From the NCBI RefSeq assembly GCF_004366075.1, contig NZ_SODU01000002.1:946647-1010646 (forward strand): a stretch of 64,000 bases of DNA, read 5' to 3'. Positions 27,342 to 35,956 of the stretch are shown one piece after another (the stretch's first letter is position 1; each line of letters starts with the position of its first letter). A program made the position numbers and the translations under genes. The stretch comes from Kribbella pratensis (GTDB lineage Bacteria > Actinomycetota > Actinomycetes > Propionibacteriales > Kribbellaceae). The notes beneath the pieces were generated by a model. That model was not told the DNA's origin and made no database searches. It was given only the letters and a program-made list of their open reading frames with translations.

Positions 27342-28144
27342 CGGAACATCTCCCGAATTTCTGCGGGTCCGGCGACGTGGTCGACGCCCAGTTCGGTGTC
27401 GGTGAACTCACGGGCGACCGCCGGCGGGACATACGGCTGGTCCATCTCCGGCCACAGCCGTTTGATCCGCGCCTGTCCGCCGAACGACGGGTGCTCGTTC
27501 TCCAGCACCATGGGATCACCGTAGACCCCTGCCCCCAGGCCGAGCGAGGCGCCGTACAGAACGGCGGAGCTGAGCCGGTTGGAGGCGACCCGCTCGTGCT
27601 TGCGGAGCTCGCGCAGTTGCTTGACCAGGAACTTGGCGTCGGTCTTGCGCCAGTGCAGGCCGCGGTAGCCGTGCGTGATGACCCGGAATCCGGCGTCCTT
27701 GTAGACGTTGCGGATCGCGGGTTTCTCGAACTCGTTCCAGTACAGGCAGACGGTCACCGGGCCGGTCTCGTGCTCGTTGATCGAGGCAACGATCCGGCCG
27801 TGGTCGCCGAGCACGTGCTGGCCTTCCCAGCCGTGGAACGGGTAGAAGATGGTGCCCTTGGCCCGTTTCGACGGGGTCGCGAGCTCGGGGTGGGTCTTCA
27901 GCAGGTACAGCCAGACCGAGCCGATCACCGAGTAGTTGCGCAGACCGAGTGCGTGGCCGCGGCGGCGGACGCTGTCCGACCAGACGAACTTGGGCATCCC
28001 GGGCGCGAAGTTCGTGCCGTGGGCGAAACCGTCGAGGATGTTCCAGCCGTGCTGCAGGTAGCCCCAGATCCGCGGTGGTTTCGGGAGTCCGGCGTACGTC
28101 GCCATGATGTTGGCGTGCCCGTAGAAGTGGTTGGCGTGGTGCAT
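27329..28144 (-). CDS. Unassigned GT-B-like protein, candidate nonulosonic-acid transferase (copy A)
   Basis: A 271-residue protein beginning MHHANHFYGHANIMATYAGL and containing YLQHGWN, YPFHGWEGQHVLGDH and, near the C-terminus, SNRLSSAVLYGASLGLGAGVYGDP. The last segment resembles the nucleotide-sugar-binding loop of GT-B enzymes that use CMP-linked keto-sugars and of capsule transferases. I infer, but cannot prove, a transfer role. A paralogue with the same layout is encoded at 38239-39063. Its ATG shares one base with the stop of the upstream gene (TGATG, 28146-28142), the same junction as in the paralogous pair. It lies between the degenerate methyltransferase-fold gene and pseF. Confidence 0.75.
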   Translation of the reverse strand: MHHANHFYGHANIMATYAGLPKPPRIWGYLQHGWNILDGFAHGTNFAPGMPKFVWSDSVRRRGHALGLRNYSVIGSVWLYLLKTHPELATPSKRAKGTIFYPFHGWEGQHVLGDHGRIVASINEHETGPVTVCLYWNEFEKPAIRNVYKDAGFRVITHGYRGLHWRKTDAKFLVKQLRELRKHERVASNRLSSAVLYGASLGLGAGVYGDPMVLENEHPSFGGQARIKRLWPEMDQPYVPPAVAREFTDTELGVDHVAGPAEIREMFRWNS

Positions 28145-29532
28145 CAGCGGCGTACCTTCCGCAGCACCCGCTTGAGGCGGCGGCGGATCACCCGGGCCGG
28201 GTTCAGGACGGCGTGGCCGACGCGATAGGGGAGCGAGCGGCGGATGCCGCTGACCGTGCCCTCGAAGAGGATCGCGCGGGCGCTCGCGTGCGCGAGCTCG
28301 TCGGCGAGCCGGGCGACGGTGGTCAACTGCTCGGCGCTGCCGCGCGGGCGGACGACCTCGTCCGGGGTGAATTCCTGCTCCGGCACGGTGATCCCCGCCA
28401 TCGCCGCGAGCCGTGCGGTCAGCGCGTGCGGGTCGGCCGCCGCGGGCCATGGTTGCCGTGCGCCACTTTCCAGCGCTCGCCGCGCGAACCGCCGGAGGTG
28501 TTCGACAACATCCAGTTCCTGCGCCTCCCCGAACAACCGGTACGACGTCCCGTCCAGGATCACGTTGTCCGGCGACCCGGCACCACTCGCACCCAGCCAG
28601 GCGACGTACGTCGGAATCACCCGTCGAAGCTCCGCCTGATCATCACAGCGCAGGGCCATCAGAAGGTGTTCCTCCAACAGGACGCCTTCGCCCTCCGGCA
28701 CCACACCTTCAGGCAGTACAGCCGGCGCCTCCGCACCAATCACGAAGTACCAGGCCGGCGCCAGCTCGAAGGCAACTCCCGCCGCGGCCGCGTCCAGCAC
28801 CAGGCGGTACGGATCCATCAACACCGGGCCTTCGTTGCGAGAGGCAACAGCTCGCGCCGCGGCGACCCCTGCGAACCCATCAACTGTCGTGAGCGCGAGG
28901 TCCGCCTCAACCAGCGACGGAAAGACAGCAAAGGTCTGCACGTCGGAGGTGTCGAGAGCAGAGAGGAGGGGCTTGAGGCCTGCGGGGGCTCGGTCCGCGA
29001 CGTCGCGTCCCCAGTCCTCGTCGCGCGGGATGGCCGCGGTGATGTCCGGCTGAATCAACCGCTCGAATCCGAAGGAGTTCGTGGCTCCGAGGAGCAGCCG
29101 GCCACCCGGCCGGAGCCGCTCACGCAGCCGATCCAGCGCCTCCACCCACGGGAAGCTCGCCGTATCAGGCCCGACCAGCCGCTCCAAGCCGTCCAGCGCG
29201 ACGATCACGTCGTACGTTTCATCCACTACCCAACGATCGAGCGAGCCGCAGAAGACCTGCCCCTTGGCGTCGTCCAGTTGTTCGGCGAGTTCCTCGGCGT
29301 CAGGAGCCGAGCGGACCAAGAGGTCCACCGACGTGACCTGCGCGACCGCAGCCGTGATCAGCTCGGCGGCGTGCGGGCCGGCGATCAGGACGGCGTCGTC
29401 AGGCTGGAGCGCGGCGGCCAAGAGTGCCGTTGCTGCGGGTCCGGCAGCCGCGGGACGGGCATCGCCCGGGTGCAGATCCGACCAGTTGAGCATCTCGCCG
29501 CCGATCAGATTCGACCGGGTCACATCGATCAC
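28144..29532 (-). CDS. Degenerate methyltransferase-fold protein, unknown role (copy A)
   Basis: A 462-residue protein with a Rossmann-like N-terminal half (DDAVLIAGPHAAELI, YDVIVALDGLERLVG, LRPGGRLLLGATNSFG) that follows the class I methyltransferase strand order but lacks a clean GxGxG SAM loop. The C-terminal half is helical and ends in a very basic tail (VIRRRLKRVLRKVRR). A paralogue is encoded at 39056-40837. The GTG at 29532 follows the pseC stop by one base and is preferred; a TTG at 29541 and a GTG at 29523 are alternatives. Its operon position implies a role in pseudaminic acid polymer assembly, perhaps as a scaffold. Confidence 0.72.
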   Translation of the reverse strand: MIDVTRSNLIGGEMLNWSDLHPGDARPAAAGPAATALLAAALQPDDAVLIAGPHAAELITAAVAQVTSVDLLVRSAPDAEELAEQLDDAKGQVFCGSLDRWVVDETYDVIVALDGLERLVGPDTASFPWVEALDRLRERLRPGGRLLLGATNSFGFERLIQPDITAAIPRDEDWGRDVADRAPAGLKPLLSALDTSDVQTFAVFPSLVEADLALTTVDGFAGVAAARAVASRNEGPVLMDPYRLVLDAAAAGVAFELAPAWYFVIGAEAPAVLPEGVVPEGEGVLLEEHLLMALRCDDQAELRRVIPTYVAWLGASGAGSPDNVILDGTSYRLFGEAQELDVVEHLRRFARRALESGARQPWPAAADPHALTARLAAMAGITVPEQEFTPDEVVRPRGSAEQLTTVARLADELAHASARAILFEGTVSGIRRSLPYRVGHAVLNPARVIRRRLKRVLRKVRR

Positions 29533-29533
29533 G

Positions 29534-30658
29534 TTATCCAACCAACTGCAGAAGGGTCTCGATCACCCGGTCGACCTCACTGTCGGTGAGGTCCGGGAAG
29601 AGGGGGAGGGAGAGTTCTTCGGCGTAGAAGCGCTCGGCGTTCGGGCAGAGGCCGCGCTGGTAGCCCTGGTGGGCGAAGACCGGGTGCCAGTACACGGGGA
29701 TGTAGTTCACCTGTACGCCGATCTCCGCGGCGCGCATCGCCTCGAAGATCTCGCGCCGTCGGCCGCCGAGGACGCGAACCGGGTAGAGGTGCCACATCGG
29801 GTCGACGCCGGCCCGCTGCACCGGCGTACGGAGTCCGTCGGCATCGGCGAACGCCGCGTTGTAGCGGGCGGTGATCTCGGTGCGGCGGCGTTTGAACTCC
29901 GCGAGCCGGCGCAGCTGGGACAGTCCGAGTGCGGCGCCCAGGTCGGTCAGGCGGTAGTTCACGCCGTACTCGTGGACCTCCTGGTGCCACGGTCCTTCGT
30001 CGGTGATCTCGAAGCGCGACGGGTCGCGGACCAGGCCGATGAAGTGGAACTCGTGGGCCCGCTGCCCAACCACATCATCTCTGCAGACCACCGCACCGCC
30101 TTCGCCGGTGGTGAGGTTCTTCGTGGGGAAGAAGGACATGGTGGTGACGTCGGCGAGGTCGCCTACCGGGCGGCCGTACGCCGAACCGCCGACGGAATGC
30201 GCTGCGTCGGCGAGGGTGTGCGCGCCTACTCGATCCGCCAGAACCTGCAGTGCTGGGTAGTCGGCGGCTTGGCCCGCGTAGTCGACTGCGGCGATGACGC
30301 GGGACCGATCGGTAAGAGCAGCTTCGACGGCGGCTGGGTCGATCAGGCCGGTGTCGTAGTCCACGTCCGCGAACACCACGCGAGCGCCGAGCATCGCGGC
30401 GCAGGAGGCGGTGGCCACGAAGGTCATGGGGGTGGTGACGACCTCGTCGCCCGGGCCGATGCCGAGAGCGGCGTACGCGATGTGCAGGGCCGCGGTGCCC
30501 GACGTACAACTCACCGCGCGATGCCCGCCGGAGAGCTCGGAGATCGCGTTCTCGAAGGCGGTGACCGCTGGTCCGGTGGTCAGCCAGTCGCCCCGCAGTA
30601 CGGCGGTGACCGCCTCGATGTCCTCCTCCGAGATCGACTGGCGCCCGTAGGGGAGCAC
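29534..30658 (-). CDS. pseC: UDP-4-keto-6-deoxy-sugar aminotransferase PseC
   Basis: A 374-residue PLP enzyme of the DegT/DnrJ/EryC1 family. It shows LPYGRQSISEEDIEAVTAVL and DWLTTGPAVTAFE at the N-terminus, the cofactor Lys in FFPTKNLTTGEGG (about residue 180) and MWHLYPVRV and YIPVYWHPVF in the C-terminal domain, close to PseC sequences. It adds the 4-amino group to UDP-2-acetamido-2,6-dideoxy-arabino-hexos-4-ulose, the second step to pseudaminic acid. The GTG at 30658 is one base after the pseB stop, so the two are coupled. Confidence 0.93.
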   Translation of the reverse strand: MLPYGRQSISEEDIEAVTAVLRGDWLTTGPAVTAFENAISELSGGHRAVSCTSGTAALHIAYAALGIGPGDEVVTTPMTFVATASCAAMLGARVVFADVDYDTGLIDPAAVEAALTDRSRVIAAVDYAGQAADYPALQVLADRVGAHTLADAAHSVGGSAYGRPVGDLADVTTMSFFPTKNLTTGEGGAVVCRDDVVGQRAHEFHFIGLVRDPSRFEITDEGPWHQEVHEYGVNYRLTDLGAALGLSQLRRLAEFKRRRTEITARYNAAFADADGLRTPVQRAGVDPMWHLYPVRVLGGRRREIFEAMRAAEIGVQVNYIPVYWHPVFAHQGYQRGLCPNAERFYAEELSLPLFPDLTDSEVDRVIETLLQLVG

Positions 30659-30659
30659 G

Positions 30660-31643
30660 TCAGCCGTCGCTCTCGAGGATCTTGCGGATCTGCTCGATCG
30701 AGTACCACTGGTCGTTGGTGTCGGAGGCGTAGTGGAACCCGTCCGGCACCGGCGTACCGTCGCTCGGCGGCTGGTAGCCCCAGCTGGCCAGGTCGGGCTG
30801 CAGCACGAAGCGGTTGCCGAGGGACAGCGCGCGGCGGCCTTCCTCCGGGCTGATCATCTCCTCGTGCAGCTTCTCGCCGGGACGCAGGCCGACGTCGTGC
30901 ATGGTCGCGCCGGGCGCGATCGCCTCGGCCAGGTCGGTCACCTTCATCGACGGGATCCGCGGCACGTACAGCTCGCCGCCGGTCATCAGGTCGAACGAGT
31001 CGACCACGAACTCGACCGCCTCCGGCAGCGTGATCAGGAACCGGGTGCAGCGCAGGTCGGTGATCGGCAGCGAGTGGCCGGCCGTGTGCAGCGCGCGGAA
31101 CTTCGGGATGATCGAGCCCCGGCTGCCCATCACGTTGCCGTACCGGACGACGCTGAAGCGGGTGTCGTACGCCGCCGCGTAGTGGTTCCCGTTGATGAAC
31201 AGCTTGTCCGCGGTCAGCTTGGTCGCCCCGTACAGGTTGATCGGGCTCGACGCCTTGTCCGTGGACAGCGCCACGACCCGCTTCACGCCGGAGTCGATGG
31301 CCGCCTCGATGACGTTCTGCGACCCGATCACGTTGGTCTGGACGAACTCCCAGGGGTTGTACTCACCGCTGTCCACCTGCTTCAGAGCGGCGGCGTGTAC
31401 GACGTAGTCGACCCGGTGCATCGCCCGCAGCAACCGGGACCGGTCGCGGACGTCGCCGAGGAAGAACCGCAGCCGCGGGTCGTCGCCGAACGACTGGCGG
31501 ACCTCCCACTGCTTCAGTTCGTCGCGGCTGAAGACGATGATCCGGCGCGGGTTCAGGTGGTTCAGCGCGTGTCGTACGAACGTCCGGCCGAACGACCCGG
31601 TACCGCCGGTGACCAGGATGTCGGAGCCGGTAAGGATTGACAC
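30660..31643 (-). CDS. pseB: UDP-N-acetylglucosamine 4,6-dehydratase (5-inverting) PseB
   Basis: A 327-residue SDR enzyme that starts pseudaminic acid synthesis from UDP-GlcNAc. It has the NADP loop TGGTGSFG (residues 12-19), IIVFSRDELKQWE, FLGDVRDRSRL, the region STDKASSPINLYGATKLTADKLF with the YxxxK pair (about 137-141), RYGNVMGSRGS and GLRPGEKLHEEM, all diagnostic of PseB/FlaA1-type inverting dehydratases. The GTG at 31643 fits the family start, giving MSILTGSDILVTGGTG. It is first in its operon and divergent from pseG. Confidence 0.95.
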   Translation of the reverse strand: MSILTGSDILVTGGTGSFGRTFVRHALNHLNPRRIIVFSRDELKQWEVRQSFGDDPRLRFFLGDVRDRSRLLRAMHRVDYVVHAAALKQVDSGEYNPWEFVQTNVIGSQNVIEAAIDSGVKRVVALSTDKASSPINLYGATKLTADKLFINGNHYAAAYDTRFSVVRYGNVMGSRGSIIPKFRALHTAGHSLPITDLRCTRFLITLPEAVEFVVDSFDLMTGGELYVPRIPSMKVTDLAEAIAPGATMHDVGLRPGEKLHEEMISPEEGRRALSLGNRFVLQPDLASWGYQPPSDGTPVPDGFHYASDTNDQWYSIEQIRKILESDG

Positions 31644-31676
31644 GCGAGCGGGACCCTTCTGACGGACAGTTCCGAA

Positions 31677-31695
31677 CCGCACACACGCGGTGCGG
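31677..31695. promoter_or_regulatory. Inverted repeat in the pseB-pseG divergent region
   Basis: CCGCAC (31677-31682) and GTGCGG (31690-31695) are perfect 6-base arms 7 bases apart, within the 134-base gap between divergent pseB and pseG. This could be an operator. The short arms in GC-rich DNA leave chance as a real possibility. Confidence 0.3.
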
Positions 31696-31777
31696 ACCTC
31701 GAAACAATAGCTGCCCCGTGAGCGCCGACCTCAATCCACCATCTCAGCGCACCGTGATCAAACGTACGCTGGGTCCC

Positions 31778-32815
31778 GTGAAACGCGTCGGGGTGCGATG
31801 TGATGTGGGGCCGTCCCGGGGCATCGGTCACGTGATGCGCTGTCTGGCGCTGGCCGAGGAGGTACGTCGCCGCGCTGTCGAGCTCGTCTTCGTCTGCGAC
31901 GCGCACACCGTGCCGTGGGCCGCGGAGCAGATCGCGGCCCGGGGGATCGCCGTACAGCCCGCGGTCTGGGGACCCGCCGAGCATGTCGAGCTCGTCGACC
32001 GGTTGGGGCTCGACGCTCTGGTCTTCGACTCGTACGACCTGGACGCTGCGGTCTATCCCGCCGTCCGGGCGACCGGGCTGCCCACGCTGGCGATCGTCGA
32101 CGGTGACTTCCGCGGCGCCGAGGCCGATGTGCTGGTGGACCAGAACCTCGCCGCCGAGCTCGACCACCCGCCCCTGCCGCGGAACTCGATCCGGCTCGCC
32201 GGCCTGCCGTACGTGATGATCCGCGACGAGATCCTCGACCACCGTCCCGCCGCGCCACCGGCCGACCGGCACAGCGCCGTACCGACGGTGTTCGCGTTCT
32301 TCGGCGGCACGGATGCCTTCGGCGCCGGTCCGTACGTCGCTCGCGCGCTGGCCGCGACCGGTCTGCCGTTCGAGGCCACCGTGGTCGCACCCGGGCCGGA
32401 CCTCGCCGCGAAGATCGCCGCTGTCGAGCTGCAACCGCACCAGCACCTCGAGGTGATCGGGCCGACGCATCAACTGGCAGCCCGTGTACGTCACGCGGAT
32501 CTGACGATCAGTGCGTCCGGTACATCGACCTGGGAGCTGCTGTGTCTCGGGGCGACTGCGGGACTGGTGTGCGTGGTCGACAACCAGGAGATGGGCTACG
32601 AGCGCGCGATCGACACCGGCGCGGCTGCCGGGCTCGGGCTGTTGAGCGCGCTGCAGGCGGATCCGAACTCGGCGGTCCCCATGCTCAAGCGACTCCTCAC
32701 CGATTCGGCCGAGCGTGGTCGACTGGCGCGAGCTGGTTGGGAACTCGTCGACGGGCGCGGGCGTGAGCGAGTCGCCGACGCCCTGCTGCAGCGTAGAGGT
32801 CCCGCGGATAGGTAG
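31778..32815 (+). CDS. pseG: UDP-2,4-diacetamido-2,4,6-trideoxy-altrose hydrolase PseG
   Basis: A 345-residue GT-B-fold hydrolase. The N-terminus VGVRCDVGPSRGIGHVMRCL has the catalytic His of PseG (residue 18) in GIGHVMRC. Further motifs are VDGDFRGAEADVLVDQN, FAFFGGTDAFGAG and the nucleotide-binding ISASGTSTWELLCLGATAG. It removes UDP to free the 2,4-diacetamido sugar for PseI. The GTG at 31778 is chosen because PseG proteins begin just before this motif; a GTG at 31718 would add 20 residues. It is the only pse gene on the plus strand, divergent from pseB, and its 3' end forms half of a terminator stem. Confidence 0.9.
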   Translation: MKRVGVRCDVGPSRGIGHVMRCLALAEEVRRRAVELVFVCDAHTVPWAAEQIAARGIAVQPAVWGPAEHVELVDRLGLDALVFDSYDLDAAVYPAVRATGLPTLAIVDGDFRGAEADVLVDQNLAAELDHPPLPRNSIRLAGLPYVMIRDEILDHRPAAPPADRHSAVPTVFAFFGGTDAFGAGPYVARALAATGLPFEATVVAPGPDLAAKIAAVELQPHQHLEVIGPTHQLAARVRHADLTISASGTSTWELLCLGATAGLVCVVDNQEMGYERAIDTGAAAGLGLLSALQADPNSAVPMLKRLLTDSAERGRLARAGWELVDGRGRERVADALLQRRGPADR

Positions 32816-32847
32816 CGCCGTCGCGAGCGTCGTCCCGCGGGACCTCT
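32795..32847. terminator. Bidirectional terminator between pseG and the GT-C gene
   Basis: AGAGGTCCCGCGG (32795-32807) and CCGCGGGACCTCT (32835-32847) form a perfect 13-bp stem with a 27-base loop. The left arm overlaps the last codons of pseG and the right arm touches the stop of the convergent gene. Confidence 0.7.
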
Positions 32848-35075
32848 CATCTGAGTTCGTAGATCGTCGCGTCCAGCGTGGCGTGTCGCAGGCGGACGTA
32901 GTTGCGGAGCGCCGGTGAGACGTCGCCGGCCCGGTGGTCGGCGTACAGCCAGCGCACTCCGGCCTCCCGCAGGCGCTCGATCGCAGCCGGCGTGGGCGCC
33001 TTGAACGCGATGTCGTTGGCGGCGAGTTCCTCGCTGTTCCAGTACGGGATGAGGCTCGGGTTGGTGTCGTTGGCGAGGGCGATCCGGTTCGCCTGGTTCG
33101 AGTACGACCAGCCCTCGATCAGGACCGGACGCTCGGAGAGTGCTGCGAGCCAGAAGTGCCGGCTGTCGCAGAGACCGTCGCGCTGGATGATGCAGTGCGC
33201 GTTCGTCGCGATCAGGTCGCCCGGCGTGCTGTTGCGCCGGAGCCACTGCGCCGCGCCGGCCTCGGCCGCCGTCGCGCCGCCGCGGAACGGGTGCGCGAAG
33301 ACCAAGTTCGACGCCTTGTCCGACACGAGGCCCTGCAACGGCACCAGGGTCGCGCCGATCATGCACGCCGCCACCGCGCCGCCGAGCAACGCGACGAAGA
33401 AGTTGCCCGGTCGCCGCGCCAGCTTCCAGACCACAGCCACCAACAGCGCGACAACTGCCACGGCGGCGATAGTCCACACCCACGGGTCCCTGATGCCCTG
33501 CAGGTCCGCGGACTGCGAGCGCGCAACTGCGAGGGCCACCAGCCCGAGCAGCCCGGCCGCGCCGACGAGCACCACGGCTCGCCGGTCTCCGAGCCGCCCG
33601 ACCAGATTCGCCAGCCCGACAGCCGCGAGTACGGCGATGACCGGGAAGGCCGTCCGCAGGAAGTACAGCTGGCTGACTCCTGATTGGGTCGTCAGCAACG
33701 TGCCCAGCAAGCCCGCGACCGCGACCCCGGCAAGGAACACCGCACCGGAGTCCCGCCACCTCCGGCCGAGGAAGAACAACCCCGACGCGGCCAACGCCCA
33801 GCTCAGCAAAGTCGTTGCCCCTGACAACAGTTGCGCATGCGGGTTCGACACCAGCATCGGGTACGGCGCCAACTGGACGAACGTCTCGAACGGCTTGATC
33901 TCGGTCCCCCACGTGCTCCCGCCGAAGATCGCGATCAACGCCCCCACGAACACCGTCAGCGACAGCAACCCACCGAGGAACGCCGGCCGCGTACTCCGCC
34001 GCGCCAGCCCCAGCTGGAGAAACGCGAAGGCGAACCCGGCACCCACCAACGGCAGGATCGTCGACTTCGCCCCGGCTGCGATCAGCGCGAGCAGCACCAG
34101 CAACACCCACCGGCCGCGCGGCCGACCGTCGGCCCGCAGCAGGTCCACCGCCACCACGCAGAGCGCCAGCGCGATGAGGACCCCGAGGTTCTGTGTCGGA
34201 CTCAGGTACGCCGCCACCGCGGTCGAGATCCCGCCCAGCCCGGCGTCCGCCAACGGCTGCACGGCCCCACCGAGACCGGCGACGAACACCGCGAGCGGTC
34301 CGGCCCACGTGGCGCCGGACTCGGCGGTCGGGGTCAGCCGACTGGTGAGCGCGAACACCAGCCCGCACCCGGCGAGGAACAGCGGCAGCCAGCTCAGTGA
34401 ATGGATCAGATCGGTCAGGTCGATCCGCGTCCCCCACTGCGTCGCGGCCGTCGCCTGGTGGAAGAACGTGTGGTACCTCATCGGCTCGCCACCGAGCCAC
34501 AACGTCGAGATGGGTACGTCGTACTTCGCACTCGCGGCCAGCGCCTGCTGGAAGGCCAGGTCGGGATACGCACGCAGCGGATCGGCGTACGCCGGGAGGA
34601 ACTGGCCCGGCCCGCGCCGGTACACGATCAGCAGCACGACCGCTGTCGACGCCGCGAGCAGCCAGGCCTGCAGCGGACGCAACGGCCGCTCGACCCGCCG
34701 CCAGACCCGAGCCCGCGCGTCGCTGTCCACGAAGGCGATCACCAAGACGATCGGCGCCCACACCCACGACCAGGCCTGCAGCCCGATCGACGCACTGGCC
34801 AGGTAGACCAGAACCTGCCCGGCCGTACCCACCGCGAACCCGGCCGAGAGGTCCTCCACGAGGTTGCGTCCGTACCCGCCGATCAGCCGCCAGAGCGCGA
34901 ACCCGGGCAGCGCTACCGCGACACCGGTGAAGAGCACGAACCGGACGACCTCGAAGACCGTCGCGTGCAGCGCGAGCAGCACGATCGCCAGCACCACGAT
35001 TGCGAGCCCGGCGACCAGACCGGAAAGGGACGGCCCCGCCGTCCGCGGTCCCCGCCGCCTCGCTTTCGCGCGCAT
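32847..35075 (-). CDS. Large GT-C-like polytopic membrane protein (copy A)
   Basis: A 742-residue protein with a basic N-terminus, about 14 transmembrane helices and an extracytoplasmic C-terminal domain of about 150 residues (LIATNAHCIIQRDGLCDSRH, then SERPVLIEGWSYSNQANR and LIPYWNSEELAANDI). The architecture, with an acidic/aromatic loop after early helices (YADPLRAYPDLAF, EPMRYHTFFHQAT), is that of GT-C lipid-linked sugar transferases or flippase-like surface-polymer proteins. A paralogue with the same C-terminal domain is at 48802-51243. It probably acts on the outer face of the membrane in polymer assembly; the reaction is not known. Confidence 0.8.
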   Translation of the reverse strand: MRAKARRRGPRTAGPSLSGLVAGLAIVVLAIVLLALHATVFEVVRFVLFTGVAVALPGFALWRLIGGYGRNLVEDLSAGFAVGTAGQVLVYLASASIGLQAWSWVWAPIVLVIAFVDSDARARVWRRVERPLRPLQAWLLAASTAVVLLIVYRRGPGQFLPAYADPLRAYPDLAFQQALAASAKYDVPISTLWLGGEPMRYHTFFHQATAATQWGTRIDLTDLIHSLSWLPLFLAGCGLVFALTSRLTPTAESGATWAGPLAVFVAGLGGAVQPLADAGLGGISTAVAAYLSPTQNLGVLIALALCVVAVDLLRADGRPRGRWVLLVLLALIAAGAKSTILPLVGAGFAFAFLQLGLARRSTRPAFLGGLLSLTVFVGALIAIFGGSTWGTEIKPFETFVQLAPYPMLVSNPHAQLLSGATTLLSWALAASGLFFLGRRWRDSGAVFLAGVAVAGLLGTLLTTQSGVSQLYFLRTAFPVIAVLAAVGLANLVGRLGDRRAVVLVGAAGLLGLVALAVARSQSADLQGIRDPWVWTIAAVAVVALLVAVVWKLARRPGNFFVALLGGAVAACMIGATLVPLQGLVSDKASNLVFAHPFRGGATAAEAGAAQWLRRNSTPGDLIATNAHCIIQRDGLCDSRHFWLAALSERPVLIEGWSYSNQANRIALANDTNPSLIPYWNSEELAANDIAFKAPTPAAIERLREAGVRWLYADHRAGDVSPALRNYVRLRHATLDATIYELR

Positions 35076-35168
35076 GTCGTAACACTAATGTGAAATCCGT
35101 CGCGCCACGAACGCAACCTGTCACTCCAGGTGAGCCTCGTAACCACGATGCCTTAAGCTCGGCGGCCT

Positions 35169-35921
35169 ATGAGTTGGTACGACGCGCTCGAAGCCGGTGA
35201 ACTGACCGTGCGGCCGTCCGTGGACGCGGCCAAGCGGTTCGGGGTCGCCATCGACCGGATGTCGGTGTCCGCCTCGGCCGGTACGCCGCTCGCCGAGGTG
35301 TTGGCCGCCGTCGAGAAGTCGACCGCGGACGTGGTCGTGCTTCGCTACCCGGCGCGCGAGACCACCTGGTTCGCCGCGCTGGCCGACGGGCCGCGTCAGG
35401 CGTTGCTGGCCGACGCCGTCACCGGCTGGGCGCTGCCGGTCGGCAAGGGCCGGCGCCCCGCTCCGCTGGCCGGCTTCACCGCGCAGCTCGAGCCGGAGGT
35501 CGACGACGACCTGGTGGACGACCTGGTCGCGGACGTCTTCGGCGACTCAGGCAACCACTACTGCTCCAACCCGATGTTCGACCGGGCGCTCGCGCTGGCC
35601 GGCCGCCAGGAGTGGGCCCGGCGGCGGATCGGTGCGGCAGGCGCCGTCGTACTGCGTGGTCCGGACCGGCGGGTGCTCGCGCTGGCGGCCGTCGACGAGC
35701 AGCGGTCGTGGACCGAGATCCAGCTGGCCGGCGTCGTACCCGCCGAGCAGGGTCGTGGCCGGTACGGTCACCTGCTGGCCGCGATCGAGGACGTCTGTAC
35801 GACGCGACGCCTGGTCGTCACCGCGCAGGCCCATCAGATCGGCATCCAACGGGTCTGGTCCCGCTACGGGTTCGAGCCTGTGCATAACCTCCTGACGGTT
35901 CACCTCGTTGCCGCTACGTAA
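35169..35921 (+). CDS. GNAT-family N-acetyltransferase-like protein
   Basis: A 250-residue protein. Its C-terminal half holds a GNAT domain with the acetyl-CoA loop VVPAEQGRGRYGHLLAAIEDV (about residues 193-213) and an RVWSRYGFEPVHNL tail typical of motif B. The N-terminal half resembles the substrate domain of sugar-amine acetyltransferases such as WecD/RffC. In this cluster it may acylate an amino-sugar precursor, distinct from the PseH-like enzyme at 46629-47138. It begins the plus-strand operon that leads into the GT2 gene 35 bases downstream. Confidence 0.78.
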   Translation: MSWYDALEAGELTVRPSVDAAKRFGVAIDRMSVSASAGTPLAEVLAAVEKSTADVVVLRYPARETTWFAALADGPRQALLADAVTGWALPVGKGRRPAPLAGFTAQLEPEVDDDLVDDLVADVFGDSGNHYCSNPMFDRALALAGRQEWARRRIGAAGAVVLRGPDRRVLALAAVDEQRSWTEIQLAGVVPAEQGRGRYGHLLAAIEDVCTTRRLVVTAQAHQIGIQRVWSRYGFEPVHNLLTVHLVAAT

Positions 35922-35956
35922 AGATTCGTAGCGACCGCGGAGGAGGACACACCGGA

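Noticed and set aside
32902..34806. A long plus-strand frame opposite the GT-C-like gene
   Set aside because: Its product is Arg/Ser/Pro-rich with no motifs; the minus strand has regular transmembrane helices and a paralogue elsewhere.
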